Positions 38,944 through 46,970 of a DNA stretch of 64,000 nt are shown here, piece by piece. How positions within the stretch are numbered: position 1 is the first letter of the stretch; each line of letters starts with the position of its first letter. The notes beneath the pieces are model-generated. The model did no database searches. It was not told the origin of the DNA and worked only from the letters and a program-made list of their open reading frames with translations. This DNA is from Planktosalinus lacus (lineage in GTDB: Bacteria > Bacteroidota > Bacteroidia > Flavobacteriales > Flavobacteriaceae). The DNA is taken from the NCBI RefSeq assembly GCF_014640155.1, contig NZ_BMGK01000001.1, forward strand, positions 413,822-477,821, read 5' to 3'. A program made the translations under genes and the position numbers.

Positions 38944-41040
38944 ATGAAAATAAAAGTTTTTTTAATAGGTGCTTTGTTAACGACATTTCTGGCGATTAGC
39001 CAGCAAACAAGCACCGAGTTTGAAAAATACCCGGTTTTTACTGAATGTGAAAACACAGAGATTGAACAACTAAAATCCTGTTTTCACAATACCCTGCAAG
39101 CATTTATACTCAATAATTTTAAAACACCTCAGATAGTATTTGATGAGAATTATACCGGTCAAATGGTGGTGTTTTTTGAAGTAGATAAAGAAGGAGACTT
39201 TAAAACCTTATATGTCGATGCTTTATATCAGGAATTAAAAGATGAAATTGAGCGGGTGTTTGAAGCACTACCGAAAATCAAACCTGCTACATACAATGCC
39301 CGCCCCACCTATGTTCAATTTACCATGCCCATTCAAATTCCACTGGAGCAGGGTAGTTTTGAAGTTCCTGTTATGGAGCAACAAAATCAAAACCTGGCTA
39401 AAGACAATTCAAAGGAATATGATGAAATTCAGAACCTTGGATATTCCAATAAAAAGTATGAGAGCAGCATCAATATACCTTTGTCACATCAGGAATATGC
39501 ACGATTTGACTACTATATGAATCAGGTGGGAAACAATGCACATACAGCACAAAAGCCCTATTTATACAAAGATGTAAACAAGTATTTTGATATGCACGCC
39601 CGGGACACTTTGTTGTTTAAAAACAAAACTTCTTGGTTTGGTAAAAAACTTTGGAATGAACACATGATAAATTTCACGGGTAAGGGTTATTGGTTTACAA
39701 TCGATCCAGGAGTGGATTTGCAACTGGGAATGGAAACAGATAGCGATTTTGATTATACCTATAACAATACCAGGTTGGCGGTAGTTCAGGGAGGATTAGG
39801 CGAAAAATTAAACTTTCATGCTGTAATTTATGAAAGTCAAGGTCGTTTTGCAAACTATTTTAATCGCTACGCAGAATCGATTGCTGCAGATGGTGGTGGA
39901 AATCCGGCCATTATTCCCGGTTTTGGAATTGCAAAAGAGTTTAGGGAAACTGCCTATGATTACCCATTGGCTACAGGATATTTATCATACAGTTCCGGTG
40001 AGATGTTTAATTTCCAGTTTGGACATGGAAAAAACTTTATCGGTGATGGTTACAGGTCGCTTTTTATGGGTGATGCTACTAGCCCAAGTCCATATTTCAA
40101 AATCAACACTACCTTTTGGAAATTAAAATATACAAACACCTGGATGTCTCTGAGAGATGTTAGACAGGAAGCCACTGAAGACGGTGCTTTTACCACCAAG
40201 TACATGGCCACACACTATCTGAGTTATAACATTACCAAACGCTGGAACATCGGTTTGTTTGAAAGTGTTTTGTGGGATAACAGCAATGACCGTGGTTTTG
40301 ACCTCAACTATTTAAACCCTGTAATATTCTATCGGGCAATTGAATTTTCAACAGGACCTCGATCAGGGAATGCACTGATAGGGATTAGCTCCAAATACAA
40401 GTTTTCTGATTCATTTGTAGCCTATGGTCAATGGATTATCGACGAGTTTTCATCAGGAGATATTTTTGGTGGAGAAAAAAGCTGGAAAAACAAACTGGGA
40501 TATCAGCTTGGCGTGAAATACTTCAGACCCTTTGGAATTAACAATCTCTTTTTACAGTTTGAATACAACCAGGTGCGACCCTATACCTATTCACACAACA
40601 CTATTGTGTTAAATTATGGACATAACAATCAATCGATGGCGCATCTTTGGGGAGCTAATTTCAAAGAAATAATCACCATTGCCCGTTATGAAAAAGGCCG
40701 TTTTTTCGGAAGTGCTAAATTGATTTATGGCGAAAGAGGGTTCGATTTTAATGATGAAGAGGACACCTTTAATTATGGGGGAAATATTTACAGAGACGAA
40801 CGTGACAGACCAACTGATTTTGGAATTGAAATAGGGCAGGGTAATACTACTACAGTATTCCATGGCGAATTTCAAGCAGGTTATCTCCTCAACCCTTCGA
40901 CTAACTTTAAGGTGTATGCCAGTTTGATTTATCGCGACTTTAACCCACAGGTAAATACCGCTACAGAGTTTAAAGATTCAACTACCTGGTTTAATTTTGG
41001 ACTTCGTACAGATCTCTTCAATTGGTATTATGATTTTTAA
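38944..41040 (+). CDS. remB: RemB-like gliding motility outer-membrane protein with N-terminal TonB-C-like domain
   Basis: A 698-residue protein with a signal peptide (to about 19). Residues about 25-140 resemble the C-terminal domain of the two TonB genes just upstream: YPVFTECENTEIEQLKSCF, then TGQMVVFFEVDKEGDF and LPKIKPAT, ending FTMPIQIPL. Residues about 175-698 have the strand-rich, aromatic pattern of an outer-membrane beta-barrel of the capsule-assembly (Wzi-like) type, with SYSSGEMFNFQFGHGKNFIGDGYRS, a well-conserved loop. Flavobacterial proteins of this build are named RemB, affecting gliding. The naming rests on recalled architecture and on the neighbouring SprA and TonB genes, so it is moderately sure. 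It is monocistronic. Confidence 0.75.
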   Translation: MKIKVFLIGALLTTFLAISQQTSTEFEKYPVFTECENTEIEQLKSCFHNTLQAFILNNFKTPQIVFDENYTGQMVVFFEVDKEGDFKTLYVDALYQELKDEIERVFEALPKIKPATYNARPTYVQFTMPIQIPLEQGSFEVPVMEQQNQNLAKDNSKEYDEIQNLGYSNKKYESSINIPLSHQEYARFDYYMNQVGNNAHTAQKPYLYKDVNKYFDMHARDTLLFKNKTSWFGKKLWNEHMINFTGKGYWFTIDPGVDLQLGMETDSDFDYTYNNTRLAVVQGGLGEKLNFHAVIYESQGRFANYFNRYAESIAADGGGNPAIIPGFGIAKEFRETAYDYPLATGYLSYSSGEMFNFQFGHGKNFIGDGYRSLFMGDATSPSPYFKINTTFWKLKYTNTWMSLRDVRQEATEDGAFTTKYMATHYLSYNITKRWNIGLFESVLWDNSNDRGFDLNYLNPVIFYRAIEFSTGPRSGNALIGISSKYKFSDSFVAYGQWIIDEFSSGDIFGGEKSWKNKLGYQLGVKYFRPFGINNLFLQFEYNQVRPYTYSHNTIVLNYGHNNQSMAHLWGANFKEIITIARYEKGRFFGSAKLIYGERGFDFNDEEDTFNYGGNIYRDERDRPTDFGIEIGQGNTTTVFHGEFQAGYLLNPSTNFKVYASLIYRDFNPQVNTATEFKDSTTWFNFGLRTDLFNWYYDF

Positions 41041-41085
41041 GTTATCTAGAGGTTTAGTTAAATTAAAATAATCTGTATTGAACTG

Positions 41086-41116
41086 TTGCGTAGCCTTACT
41101 CCTTGAAGTATCTTTG
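41086..41116 (+). promoter_or_regulatory. Promoter of the ctaB-coxC operon
   Basis: TTG (41086-41088), 20 bases, then TATCTTTG (41109-41116), a full match to the flavobacterial consensus. The ctaB ATG is at 41148, giving a leader of about 25 bases. Confidence 0.7.
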
Positions 41117-41147
41117 CACCGTTTTACGGAAGCTTGATATTTTCGTA

Positions 41148-42059
41148 ATGGAAATTCATAAAAATTTGGAAACCAAAAATTTGGAGGTTACTTCTCAGCC
41201 CTTTTTTAAAGACTTTTTAGCGCTTACAAAAGTGAGGCTTTCGGTGAGTGTTGTGTTTTCATCTATTGCCGGTTATTTGCTGGGTGCAGAAGAGGTGAAT
41301 GCAGTGTCTATTTTATTGTTAACAATGGGGGGTTATTTTATGGTGGGTGCTTCCAATGCATTCAATCAAATTATTGAAAAGGATTTGGATGCTTTAATGA
41401 AGCGCACTCAAAACCGTCCTATCCCTTCCGGAAGAATGACGCCAAATACAGCGTTTGTCATTGCGGTTCTATTTACGGTCCTTGGGATTGCTATTTTATA
41501 TGCTATCAATCCAAAAACAGCAATGTTTGGTGCTATTTCGATATTTATGTATGTGAGCTTATATACACCATTGAAAACAAAAACACCACTTTCAGTTTTT
41601 GTGGGGGCTTTTCCGGGTGCAATCCCGTTTATGTTGGGGTGGGTAGCAGCTACCGGAAATTTTGGCATAGAAGCAGGAACCCTTTTTATGATTCAGTTTT
41701 TTTGGCAATTTCCCCATTTCTGGGCCATAGGCTGGTTTCTGTATGACGATTATAAGAAAGCGGGTTTCTTTATGTTGCCAACTGGCAAACAAGACCGGGG
41801 GACTGCAATTCAGGTTGTGCTTTATACAGTCTGGACATTGTTGGCTTCACTAATTCCGGTGTTTGGTGTAACGGGAGCATTTTATATCACTCCGCTTACG
41901 GCAATTGGAGTTGGCTTGTTGGGAATTTGGTTTTTATATCATTCAGTAAAACTTTTTAGGGAGAAAACACTTGCGGCTGCACGTAAATTGCTCTTTGTGA
42001 GCGTGGCATACATTACTTTAATTCAAATACTTTATGTTTTAGATAAATTCATACGATAA
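41148..42059 (+). CDS. ctaB: Protoheme IX farnesyltransferase (heme O synthase)
   Basis: Adds the farnesyl tail to heme B, giving heme O for the oxidase's heme A. The start is the ATG at 41148 (303 residues); a TTG at 41103 lies in the -33/-7 spacer and cannot be transcribed. UbiA-family motifs are clear: NAFNQIIEKDLDALMKRTQN, with NxxxDxxxD and NRP, and a second cluster YDDYKKAGFFMLP. About eight or nine membrane helices. The stop overlaps the coxC start by one base (TAATG), indicating coupling. Confidence 0.96.
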   Translation: MEIHKNLETKNLEVTSQPFFKDFLALTKVRLSVSVVFSSIAGYLLGAEEVNAVSILLLTMGGYFMVGASNAFNQIIEKDLDALMKRTQNRPIPSGRMTPNTAFVIAVLFTVLGIAILYAINPKTAMFGAISIFMYVSLYTPLKTKTPLSVFVGAFPGAIPFMLGWVAATGNFGIEAGTLFMIQFFWQFPHFWAIGWFLYDDYKKAGFFMLPTGKQDRGTAIQVVLYTVWTLLASLIPVFGVTGAFYITPLTAIGVGLLGIWFLYHSVKLFREKTLAAARKLLFVSVAYITLIQILYVLDKFIR

Positions 42060-42640
42060 TGGCTTATACAGACGATACACAGGAAACAAAAAACAGACGC
42101 GCAAAAAAAATGATGCTCTGGTTTGCAATGATTAGCATGACAATGAGTTTTGCCGGTTTAACCAGTGCTTACATTGTAAGTAAAAGCAGACCTGACTGGC
42201 TCACAGATTTTACAATACCTCAGGCATTTTATGTGAGTTTAGTTTTGGTGCTGGTAAGTAGTGTAACTATATACCTTGCAAGAGTAACCATCCAAAAAGA
42301 AAAACATTCTGCTGGGATGGCATTGTTGATTGCAACTTTTGTACTGGGGGTTTTATTTGTCTATTTTCAATTTTTAGGATTTTCACAATTTATTGCAGCA
42401 GGCTACTTTTTCACCGGAAGCGAAAGCACCATCACAACTTCATTTATTTATTTAGTAGTGTTGTTGCATGTGGCTCACATTATTGGTGGATTAATAGCGC
42501 TTTTAGTTGTAATTTATAATCATTTTAAACAAAAGTACCATAAGGGTCAAACCCTTGGAATTGAACTCGCTGAGACCTTTTGGCACTTTGTTGATTTCTT
42601 GTGGATTTATCTGTTTTTATTTTTATATTTCGTTAGATAA
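42059..42640 (+). CDS. Cytochrome c oxidase subunit III (short form)
   Basis: A 193-residue, five-helix heme-copper oxidase subunit III. Visible features: MMLWFAMISMTMSFAGLTSAYI near the N-terminus and the C-terminal LAETFWHFVDFLWIYLFLFLYF, with the conserved E-x-x-W-H-F-V-D motif. The first two helices of seven-helix subunits III are absent, as in many bacterial forms. A second subunit III gene follows 45 bases later; the two may form a pair in one complex or serve different assembly states. Confidence 0.92.
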   Translation: MAYTDDTQETKNRRAKKMMLWFAMISMTMSFAGLTSAYIVSKSRPDWLTDFTIPQAFYVSLVLVLVSSVTIYLARVTIQKEKHSAGMALLIATFVLGVLFVYFQFLGFSQFIAAGYFFTGSESTITTSFIYLVVLLHVAHIIGGLIALLVVIYNHFKQKYHKGQTLGIELAETFWHFVDFLWIYLFLFLYFVR

Positions 42641-42685
42641 TAAAAATGCTTATTTTTGACCCTTATTTAAAACTGATATAACTTT

Positions 42686-43666
42686 ATGGAAGCTACTGTT
42701 GTTAAAACAGGTACTGAAGGAAAAACCTGGGGTGGAGGTCAAAACCCACCATTAAAAGCAAGTTATGGTAAGTTAATGATGTGGTTTTTCATCCTCTCAG
42801 ATGCATTGACCTTTTCAGGATTTCTAGCCGCATATGGTTTTTCTCGCTACAAATTCATTGACTCATGGCCTGTTGCTGATGAAGTGTTCAATCACTTCCC
42901 GTTTTTGCATGGTGTAGATGCGCCGATGTACTATGTGGCTTTAATGACGTTTATTTTGATTTTCTCTTCTGTAACCATGGTGCTTGCGGTTGATGCAGGT
43001 CATCAAATGAAAAAAAGCAAAGTAGTTTTTTATATGTTTCTTACATTGATTGGAGGTATTATCTTCTTAGGTTCACAAGCCTGGGAATGGAAAAACTTTA
43101 TCCAGGGAACCTATGGTGCCGTTGAAACAAGATCAGGAAACATCATTCAGTTTTTAGATACAGATGGCAAACGGGTTGCATTAAGCGATATTGCTTTAGA
43201 ATCAACTCAGCGCGCTGTACATGATAGAAGTTCTGGAATCTGGTATACCACAGACGAAACCTTATCTACTTATACCATTGACGACATCAAAAGTGGTTTT
43301 GCAGAAAAAGAAAACCTTTTAGTGAGAATTCAAAAACTGGACGAAAATGGTCATCCCATTGTACTTTCAAGAGAAGAATCAATAGCTAAACTTAACGACT
43401 CCGGAATTAGAGTTGTTGAGGGAGCTAATTTATATCGTAACGAATATGGACATCCACTGTTTGGAAACTTTTTCTTCTTTATTACAGGGTTTCACGGTTT
43501 CCACGTTTTTACAGGAGTACTGATTAATTTAATAATTTTCTTTAATATCCTGTTAGGAACCTATGAGCGTCGTGGAAGTTATGAAATGGTTGAAAAAGTT
43601 GGTCTTTACTGGCACTTTGTAGATTTAGTATGGGTATTTGTATTTACCTTCTTCTATTTGGTTTAA
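42686..43666 (+). CDS. Cytochrome c oxidase subunit III (long form with hydrophilic insert)
   Basis: A 326-residue subunit III with the typical KLMMWFFILSDALTFSGFLAAYG start and the C-terminal EKVGLYWHFVDLVWVFVFTFFYLV motif. Between the third helix (about 113-133) and the next (about 255) lies an insert of roughly 110 hydrophilic residues, containing NIIQFLDTDGKRVALSDIA and ENLLVRIQKLDENGHPI, with no metal-binding motif. It follows AWEWKNFIQGTYG, near the quinol or phospholipid side in classical enzymes. Such an insert is common in this phylum; function unknown. Confidence 0.92.
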   Translation: MEATVVKTGTEGKTWGGGQNPPLKASYGKLMMWFFILSDALTFSGFLAAYGFSRYKFIDSWPVADEVFNHFPFLHGVDAPMYYVALMTFILIFSSVTMVLAVDAGHQMKKSKVVFYMFLTLIGGIIFLGSQAWEWKNFIQGTYGAVETRSGNIIQFLDTDGKRVALSDIALESTQRAVHDRSSGIWYTTDETLSTYTIDDIKSGFAEKENLLVRIQKLDENGHPIVLSREESIAKLNDSGIRVVEGANLYRNEYGHPLFGNFFFFITGFHGFHVFTGVLINLIIFFNILLGTYERRGSYEMVEKVGLYWHFVDLVWVFVFTFFYLV

Positions 43667-43684
43667 TAAAATAAAATTTTAGAT

Positions 43685-44041
43685 ATGGCACACGGAGCAA
43701 CACATGAAAGTTCAACTAAACGCATTTGGTATGTGTTTACATTGCTTTCTATTGCAACAATTGTTGAAGTAGTTTTGGGGATTATTAAACCTCAGTTTCT
43801 TGTTGAAACCAAGTTTCTTTCCATGAAATTACTCAACTGGATATTCATTTTACTTACAATTTATAAAGCTTACTATATTACCTGGGCATTCATGCACATG
43901 GAAGGTGAAACAAAAGGATTGAGACGCGCTGTAGTTTGGACTGCAGTATTTCTAATCTCTTACCTGGTCTTTATTTTGCTCGTAGAAGGTGATTATATCT
44001 ATGAAGTTTATAAAAGTGGTTTTGTTAAATACAACTTTTAA
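43685..44041 (+). CDS. Cytochrome c oxidase subunit IV, bacterial type
   Basis: A 118-residue protein with three membrane helices (about 15-33, 47-66 and 81-101) in the pattern of the prokaryotic cytochrome c oxidase subunit IV family: KRIWYVFTLLSIATIVEVVLG, KAYYITWAFMHMEGE (conserved H-M-x-x-E), then a C-terminal helix. It stabilises subunits I and III. It starts 18 bases after the long subunit III gene and ends before a terminator. Confidence 0.92.
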   Translation: MAHGATHESSTKRIWYVFTLLSIATIVEVVLGIIKPQFLVETKFLSMKLLNWIFILLTIYKAYYITWAFMHMEGETKGLRRAVVWTAVFLISYLVFILLVEGDYIYEVYKSGFVKYNF

Positions 44042-44061
44042 TCTTAGTTAAATATATAGTT

Positions 44062-44092
44062 AAAAGCCCTCAGTTTTGAAGGGCTTTTTTTT
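44062..44092 (+). terminator. Terminator after subunit IV
   Basis: AGCCCT (44065-44070) and AGGGCT (44080-44085), extended by A/T pairs, with a 9-base loop and an eight-T tail. It lies between the subunit IV stop and the SCO-like gene, so transcription of the accessory genes may be reduced or depend on read-through. Confidence 0.8.
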
Positions 44093-44126
44093 ATTTTTGT
44101 ACTCCAATATATTATACCCCTTTATT

Positions 44127-44762
44127 TTGAAAAAAATTATTGTCTTAGTTGTTTTGTTTGTCCTTCCAATAACGATTTACTTGTTTTTTTCTTCCGGCAA
44201 GAATCATTTTGCAAAACTACCAGTCCTCACTGAAAATGTAAGTGAATTGACGAATCTAAAATCCCTTAACGGTGAAAAGGTCCAGCTTGAAGGCAACATA
44301 ACTGTCCTCAGTTTTTTTGGGAGTGACATCAAGTCCAAATATGGCAATGTATTTAATCTAACACATAAAATTTATAAACCATACCATCAATTTGAAGACC
44401 TTCAATTTGTTTCAGTTCTTGAAAGTGGCAATGAAAAATTGGTAGAAGCTTTGTTGGTTGAACTCAACAAAATTACCGACGCCGATAAATGGAAATTTGT
44501 CTATGGTTCGCCTGAAGAAATCAAGGCGCTATTTAAGTCTTTGAATTCAAATATACAACTGGATGCCAAACTGGGAGCATCAGAAGTATTCATTATTGAT
44601 AAAGACCGAAACTTAAGGGGAAGAATTGATGATAAAGACACAGGCACACTTTATGGGTTTGATACATCCTCAGTTGCAGAATTAAACAATAAAATGGAAG
44701 ATGATATTAAAATCATTCTTGCAGAATACAGACTCGCTTTGAAAAAAAACAATAGAAATTAG
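44127..44762 (+). CDS. Cysteine-less SCO-like membrane-anchored protein
   Basis: From TTG at 44127 the protein has 211 residues and opens with the membrane anchor MKKIIVLVVLFVLPITIYLF. A TTG at 44076 lies inside the terminator hairpin and is rejected. The soluble part follows the fold of the SCO1 protein encoded next to it: NITVLSFFGSDIKSKYG aligns with KVYVLEFFFTTCPSICP, and VFIIDKDRNLRGRIDD with LFALIDKDGNIRSRYD. The two copper-binding Cys are replaced by Ile68 and Tyr72, and the conserved His of SCO1 has no match. It probably derives from a duplication and cannot bind copper as SCO1 does. An assembly or scaffold role is inferred from the locus. Confidence 0.75.
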   Translation: MKKIIVLVVLFVLPITIYLFFSSGKNHFAKLPVLTENVSELTNLKSLNGEKVQLEGNITVLSFFGSDIKSKYGNVFNLTHKIYKPYHQFEDLQFVSVLESGNEKLVEALLVELNKITDADKWKFVYGSPEEIKALFKSLNSNIQLDAKLGASEVFIIDKDRNLRGRIDDKDTGTLYGFDTSSVAELNNKMEDDIKIILAEYRLALKKNNRN

Positions 44763-44763
44763 T

Positions 44764-45387
44764 ATGAAAAAATATTCTTACGTAGGCATATCTTTTGTAA
44801 TCCTGATTTTTGGAATCTGGGCAGTCAATGAATTGAGTAACCGACTCAGTGGGCCTGATTTTTATGAAGGAGAAACAGTTCCCGATTTTTCATTCACTAA
44901 TCAACACGGACAAACAATTACAAACAAAGACTTTGAAGGAAAAGTGTATGTACTGGAATTCTTCTTTACAACCTGCCCTAGCATTTGTCCCATTATGAAT
45001 CAAAATATGAAAAAAATTCAGGACTCATTTTATGGTAATCCTGAATTTGGTATTGCTTCAATAACTATCGACCCCCAACACGACACTCCTGAAGTCATGA
45101 AAAAATATGCTGAGAACTATGGGGCCAAACACCCTCACTGGCATTTTTTAACAGGTGATAAAGAAACAATTTATAAACTCTCCAATGAAGGTTTTAAACT
45201 CTATACTGCCGAAGAAGAAAGTGCGCCCGGTGGTTTTGAACATTCTGGATTGTTTGCACTCATTGATAAAGATGGAAATATTCGCTCGCGTTATGATGAA
45301 TTTGGAAATCCAAAAATTTATTATAACGGCCTCGAAGACAACGAGATTGAAATGCTAAAAGAAGACATTAAAAAACTGCTTAAATGA
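44764..45387 (+). CDS. SCO1/SenC copper chaperone for oxidase CuA assembly
   Basis: A 207-residue membrane-anchored thioredoxin-fold protein. The N-terminal helix spans about 6-22. The copper site is C71-P-S-I-C75 with His160 in GGFEHSGLF, the classical CxxxC...H set; DPQHDTPEVM is the other conserved motif. SCO1 delivers copper or reduces the CuA cysteines of subunit II. The upstream SCO-like gene ends one base before and the DUF420 gene overlaps the stop by four bases (ATGA), so all three are translationally coupled. Confidence 0.95.
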   Translation: MKKYSYVGISFVILIFGIWAVNELSNRLSGPDFYEGETVPDFSFTNQHGQTITNKDFEGKVYVLEFFFTTCPSICPIMNQNMKKIQDSFYGNPEFGIASITIDPQHDTPEVMKKYAENYGAKHPHWHFLTGDKETIYKLSNEGFKLYTAEEESAPGGFEHSGLFALIDKDGNIRSRYDEFGNPKIYYNGLEDNEIEMLKEDIKKLLK

Positions 45388-45920
45388 CAAATACATTAGC
45401 TCAAAAAGAAAAAATATACAATAGATGGATAGTGGCACTTTCTATATTGATTCCAGTAGCAGTAGCCGTTTTATTTACTGTAAAAGTTGAAATTCCCGGT
45501 GTAGACCGCTTGGGGTTTTTACCACCCATCTATGCTACCATCAATGCATTGACAGCAATTATTTTGGTATTGGCTGTCATTCAGATAAAAAAGGGTAACC
45601 GCAAAACCCACGAGAATCTGATGAAACTAGCCATTGGTCTTTCAGCACTGTTTTTGGTGATGTATGTCATTTACCATATGACCTCCTCTTCCACTCCATT
45701 TGGAGGTGAAGGAAACATCAGAACGATTTACTTTTTTATTCTGATTTCACATATTTTGCTATCAATAGCTGTTATACCGCTTGTGTTAATTAGTTTTGTG
45801 AGGGCACTGTCACAACGTTTTGATAAACACAAAAAAATTGCAAAAATCACCTTTCCCATTTGGTTGTATGTAGCCGTTACCGGAGTAATAGTTTATATAA
45901 TGATTTCACCTTATTACTAA
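45384..45920 (+). CDS. DUF420 membrane protein
   Basis: A 178-residue protein with five membrane helices (about 15-34, 46-66, 80-100, 115-135, 151-173). Family features are the His-rich positions MYVIYHMTSSSTPFGGEG (with H94 region) and FFILISHILLSIAVIPLVLI, which resemble a heme- or copper-related membrane fold. DUF420 proteins are regularly found next to SCO and oxidase genes and are thought to help oxidase assembly; the biochemical role is not established. Its stop (TAA) overlaps the next ATG by one base. Confidence 0.88.
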   Translation: MTNTLAQKEKIYNRWIVALSILIPVAVAVLFTVKVEIPGVDRLGFLPPIYATINALTAIILVLAVIQIKKGNRKTHENLMKLAIGLSALFLVMYVIYHMTSSSTPFGGEGNIRTIYFFILISHILLSIAVIPLVLISFVRALSQRFDKHKKIAKITFPIWLYVAVTGVIVYIMISPYY

Positions 45921-46153
45921 TGAAAAAACAATATTTCATAACCCTGATTTTAATGCTCTTTTTCCTGCCGGAAATCTACGCACAATGTGCCATGTGTCGT
46001 GCTGTCTTGGAATCTGACGCAGATGGGTCAACTGCAGAAGGCATCAATAACGGCATTTTATACTTAATGGCTTTCCCATATCTTTTGGTAGGTGTGATTG
46101 GTTATATGATATACAAAAGCAGACAAAAAGCAAAGAAAGAAGAACGTGTATAG
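45920..46153 (+). CDS. Small secreted or membrane protein with CxxC motif
   Basis: A 77-residue protein from the ATG at 45920, which shares a base with the DUF420 stop; a GTG or upstream start within DUF420 is unlikely since the signal peptide MKKQYFITLILMLFFLPEIYAQ begins here. The mature N-terminus carries C23-A-M-C26 next to the cleavage site. One membrane helix follows (about 46-65), then a Lys-rich cytoplasmic tail (SRQKAKKEERV). It closes the SCO-DUF420 group. A role in copper or thiol chemistry for the oxidase is suggested by place and motif only; there is no recognised family. Confidence 0.7.
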   Translation: MKKQYFITLILMLFFLPEIYAQCAMCRAVLESDADGSTAEGINNGILYLMAFPYLLVGVIGYMIYKSRQKAKKEERV

Positions 46154-46262
46154 TGTTCTTTTTAGCTTTTTTATTAACACCACTTTCACATATTTTTATG
46201 TAACTATCTATAATATTGTAGACTACTAAAGGCAGCTACCAACATTTTAACATTTCATAAAT

Positions 46263-46970
46263 ATGATTGAAATAAAATCACTTCATAAATCGTATAAAAC
46301 CGGCAGTACTTCTCTGCATGTTTTAAAAGGTATTGACTTTAGTGTAAAAGAAGGAGAAATGGTTTCAATTATGGGTTCCTCAGGTTCAGGTAAATCAACA
46401 CTCTTAAATATATTAGGTATACTCGATGAAGCTGATGAAGGCACATACACTTTAGACGGTGTTCTCATAAAAAACCTCAATGAAAAAATTGCAGCCCGCT
46501 ATCGTAATAAATTCCTTGGATTTATATTTCAGTCTTTCAACTTGATTAATTATAAATCGGCTCTTGATAATGTAGCGATGCCTCTCTATTATCAGGGTGT
46601 GAAACGCGCTGAACGCCTAGATAGAGCCATGCACTATCTCGAAAAAGTAGGACTCGCAGAATGGGCTACTCACTTACCTAATGAACTTTCCGGAGGTCAA
46701 AAACAACGGGTGGCCATTGCGCGTGCACTGGCATCAGACCCAAAAGTACTATTGGCAGATGAACCTACAGGAGCACTGGATAGCAAAACGTCTTATGAGG
46801 TGATGGAAATCATTCAAACCATCAATGATGAAGGTAAAACCATTTTGCTGGTTACCCACGAAGATGATATTGCACATATGACAAAGCGTATCGTGCATCT
46901 TAAAGATGGAATTATAATAGATGATTCACCGGTAAAACAACAACGCGCCAAAACTGCACTCCATGTTTGA
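46263..46970 (+). CDS. ABC transporter ATPase, MacB/LolD type
   Basis: A 235-residue ATPase. Walker A GSSGSGKST is at 38-46, signature LSGGQ at 142-146 and Walker B VLLADEP at 162-168. The Q-loop is FQSFNLI and the H-loop THEDDIA. The sequence groups with the MacB/LolD/FtsE-type mechanotransmission ATPases. It overlaps the first permease gene by eight bases. With the two permeases, two adaptors and a TolC it forms a tripartite envelope efflux system; the cargo (macrolide, peptide or lipid) is unknown. Confidence 0.93.
   Translation: MIEIKSLHKSYKTGSTSLHVLKGIDFSVKEGEMVSIMGSSGSGKSTLLNILGILDEADEGTYTLDGVLIKNLNEKIAARYRNKFLGFIFQSFNLINYKSALDNVAMPLYYQGVKRAERLDRAMHYLEKVGLAEWATHLPNELSGGQKQRVAIARALASDPKVLLADEPTGALDSKTSYEVMEIIQTINDEGKTILLVTHEDDIAHMTKRIVHLKDGIIIDDSPVKQQRAKTALHV

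Noticed and set aside
44076..44126. Longer start for the SCO-like protein (TTG at 44076)
   Set aside because: It lies inside the terminator hairpin after subunit IV and would put a hydrophobic, unusual extension before a good signal anchor.
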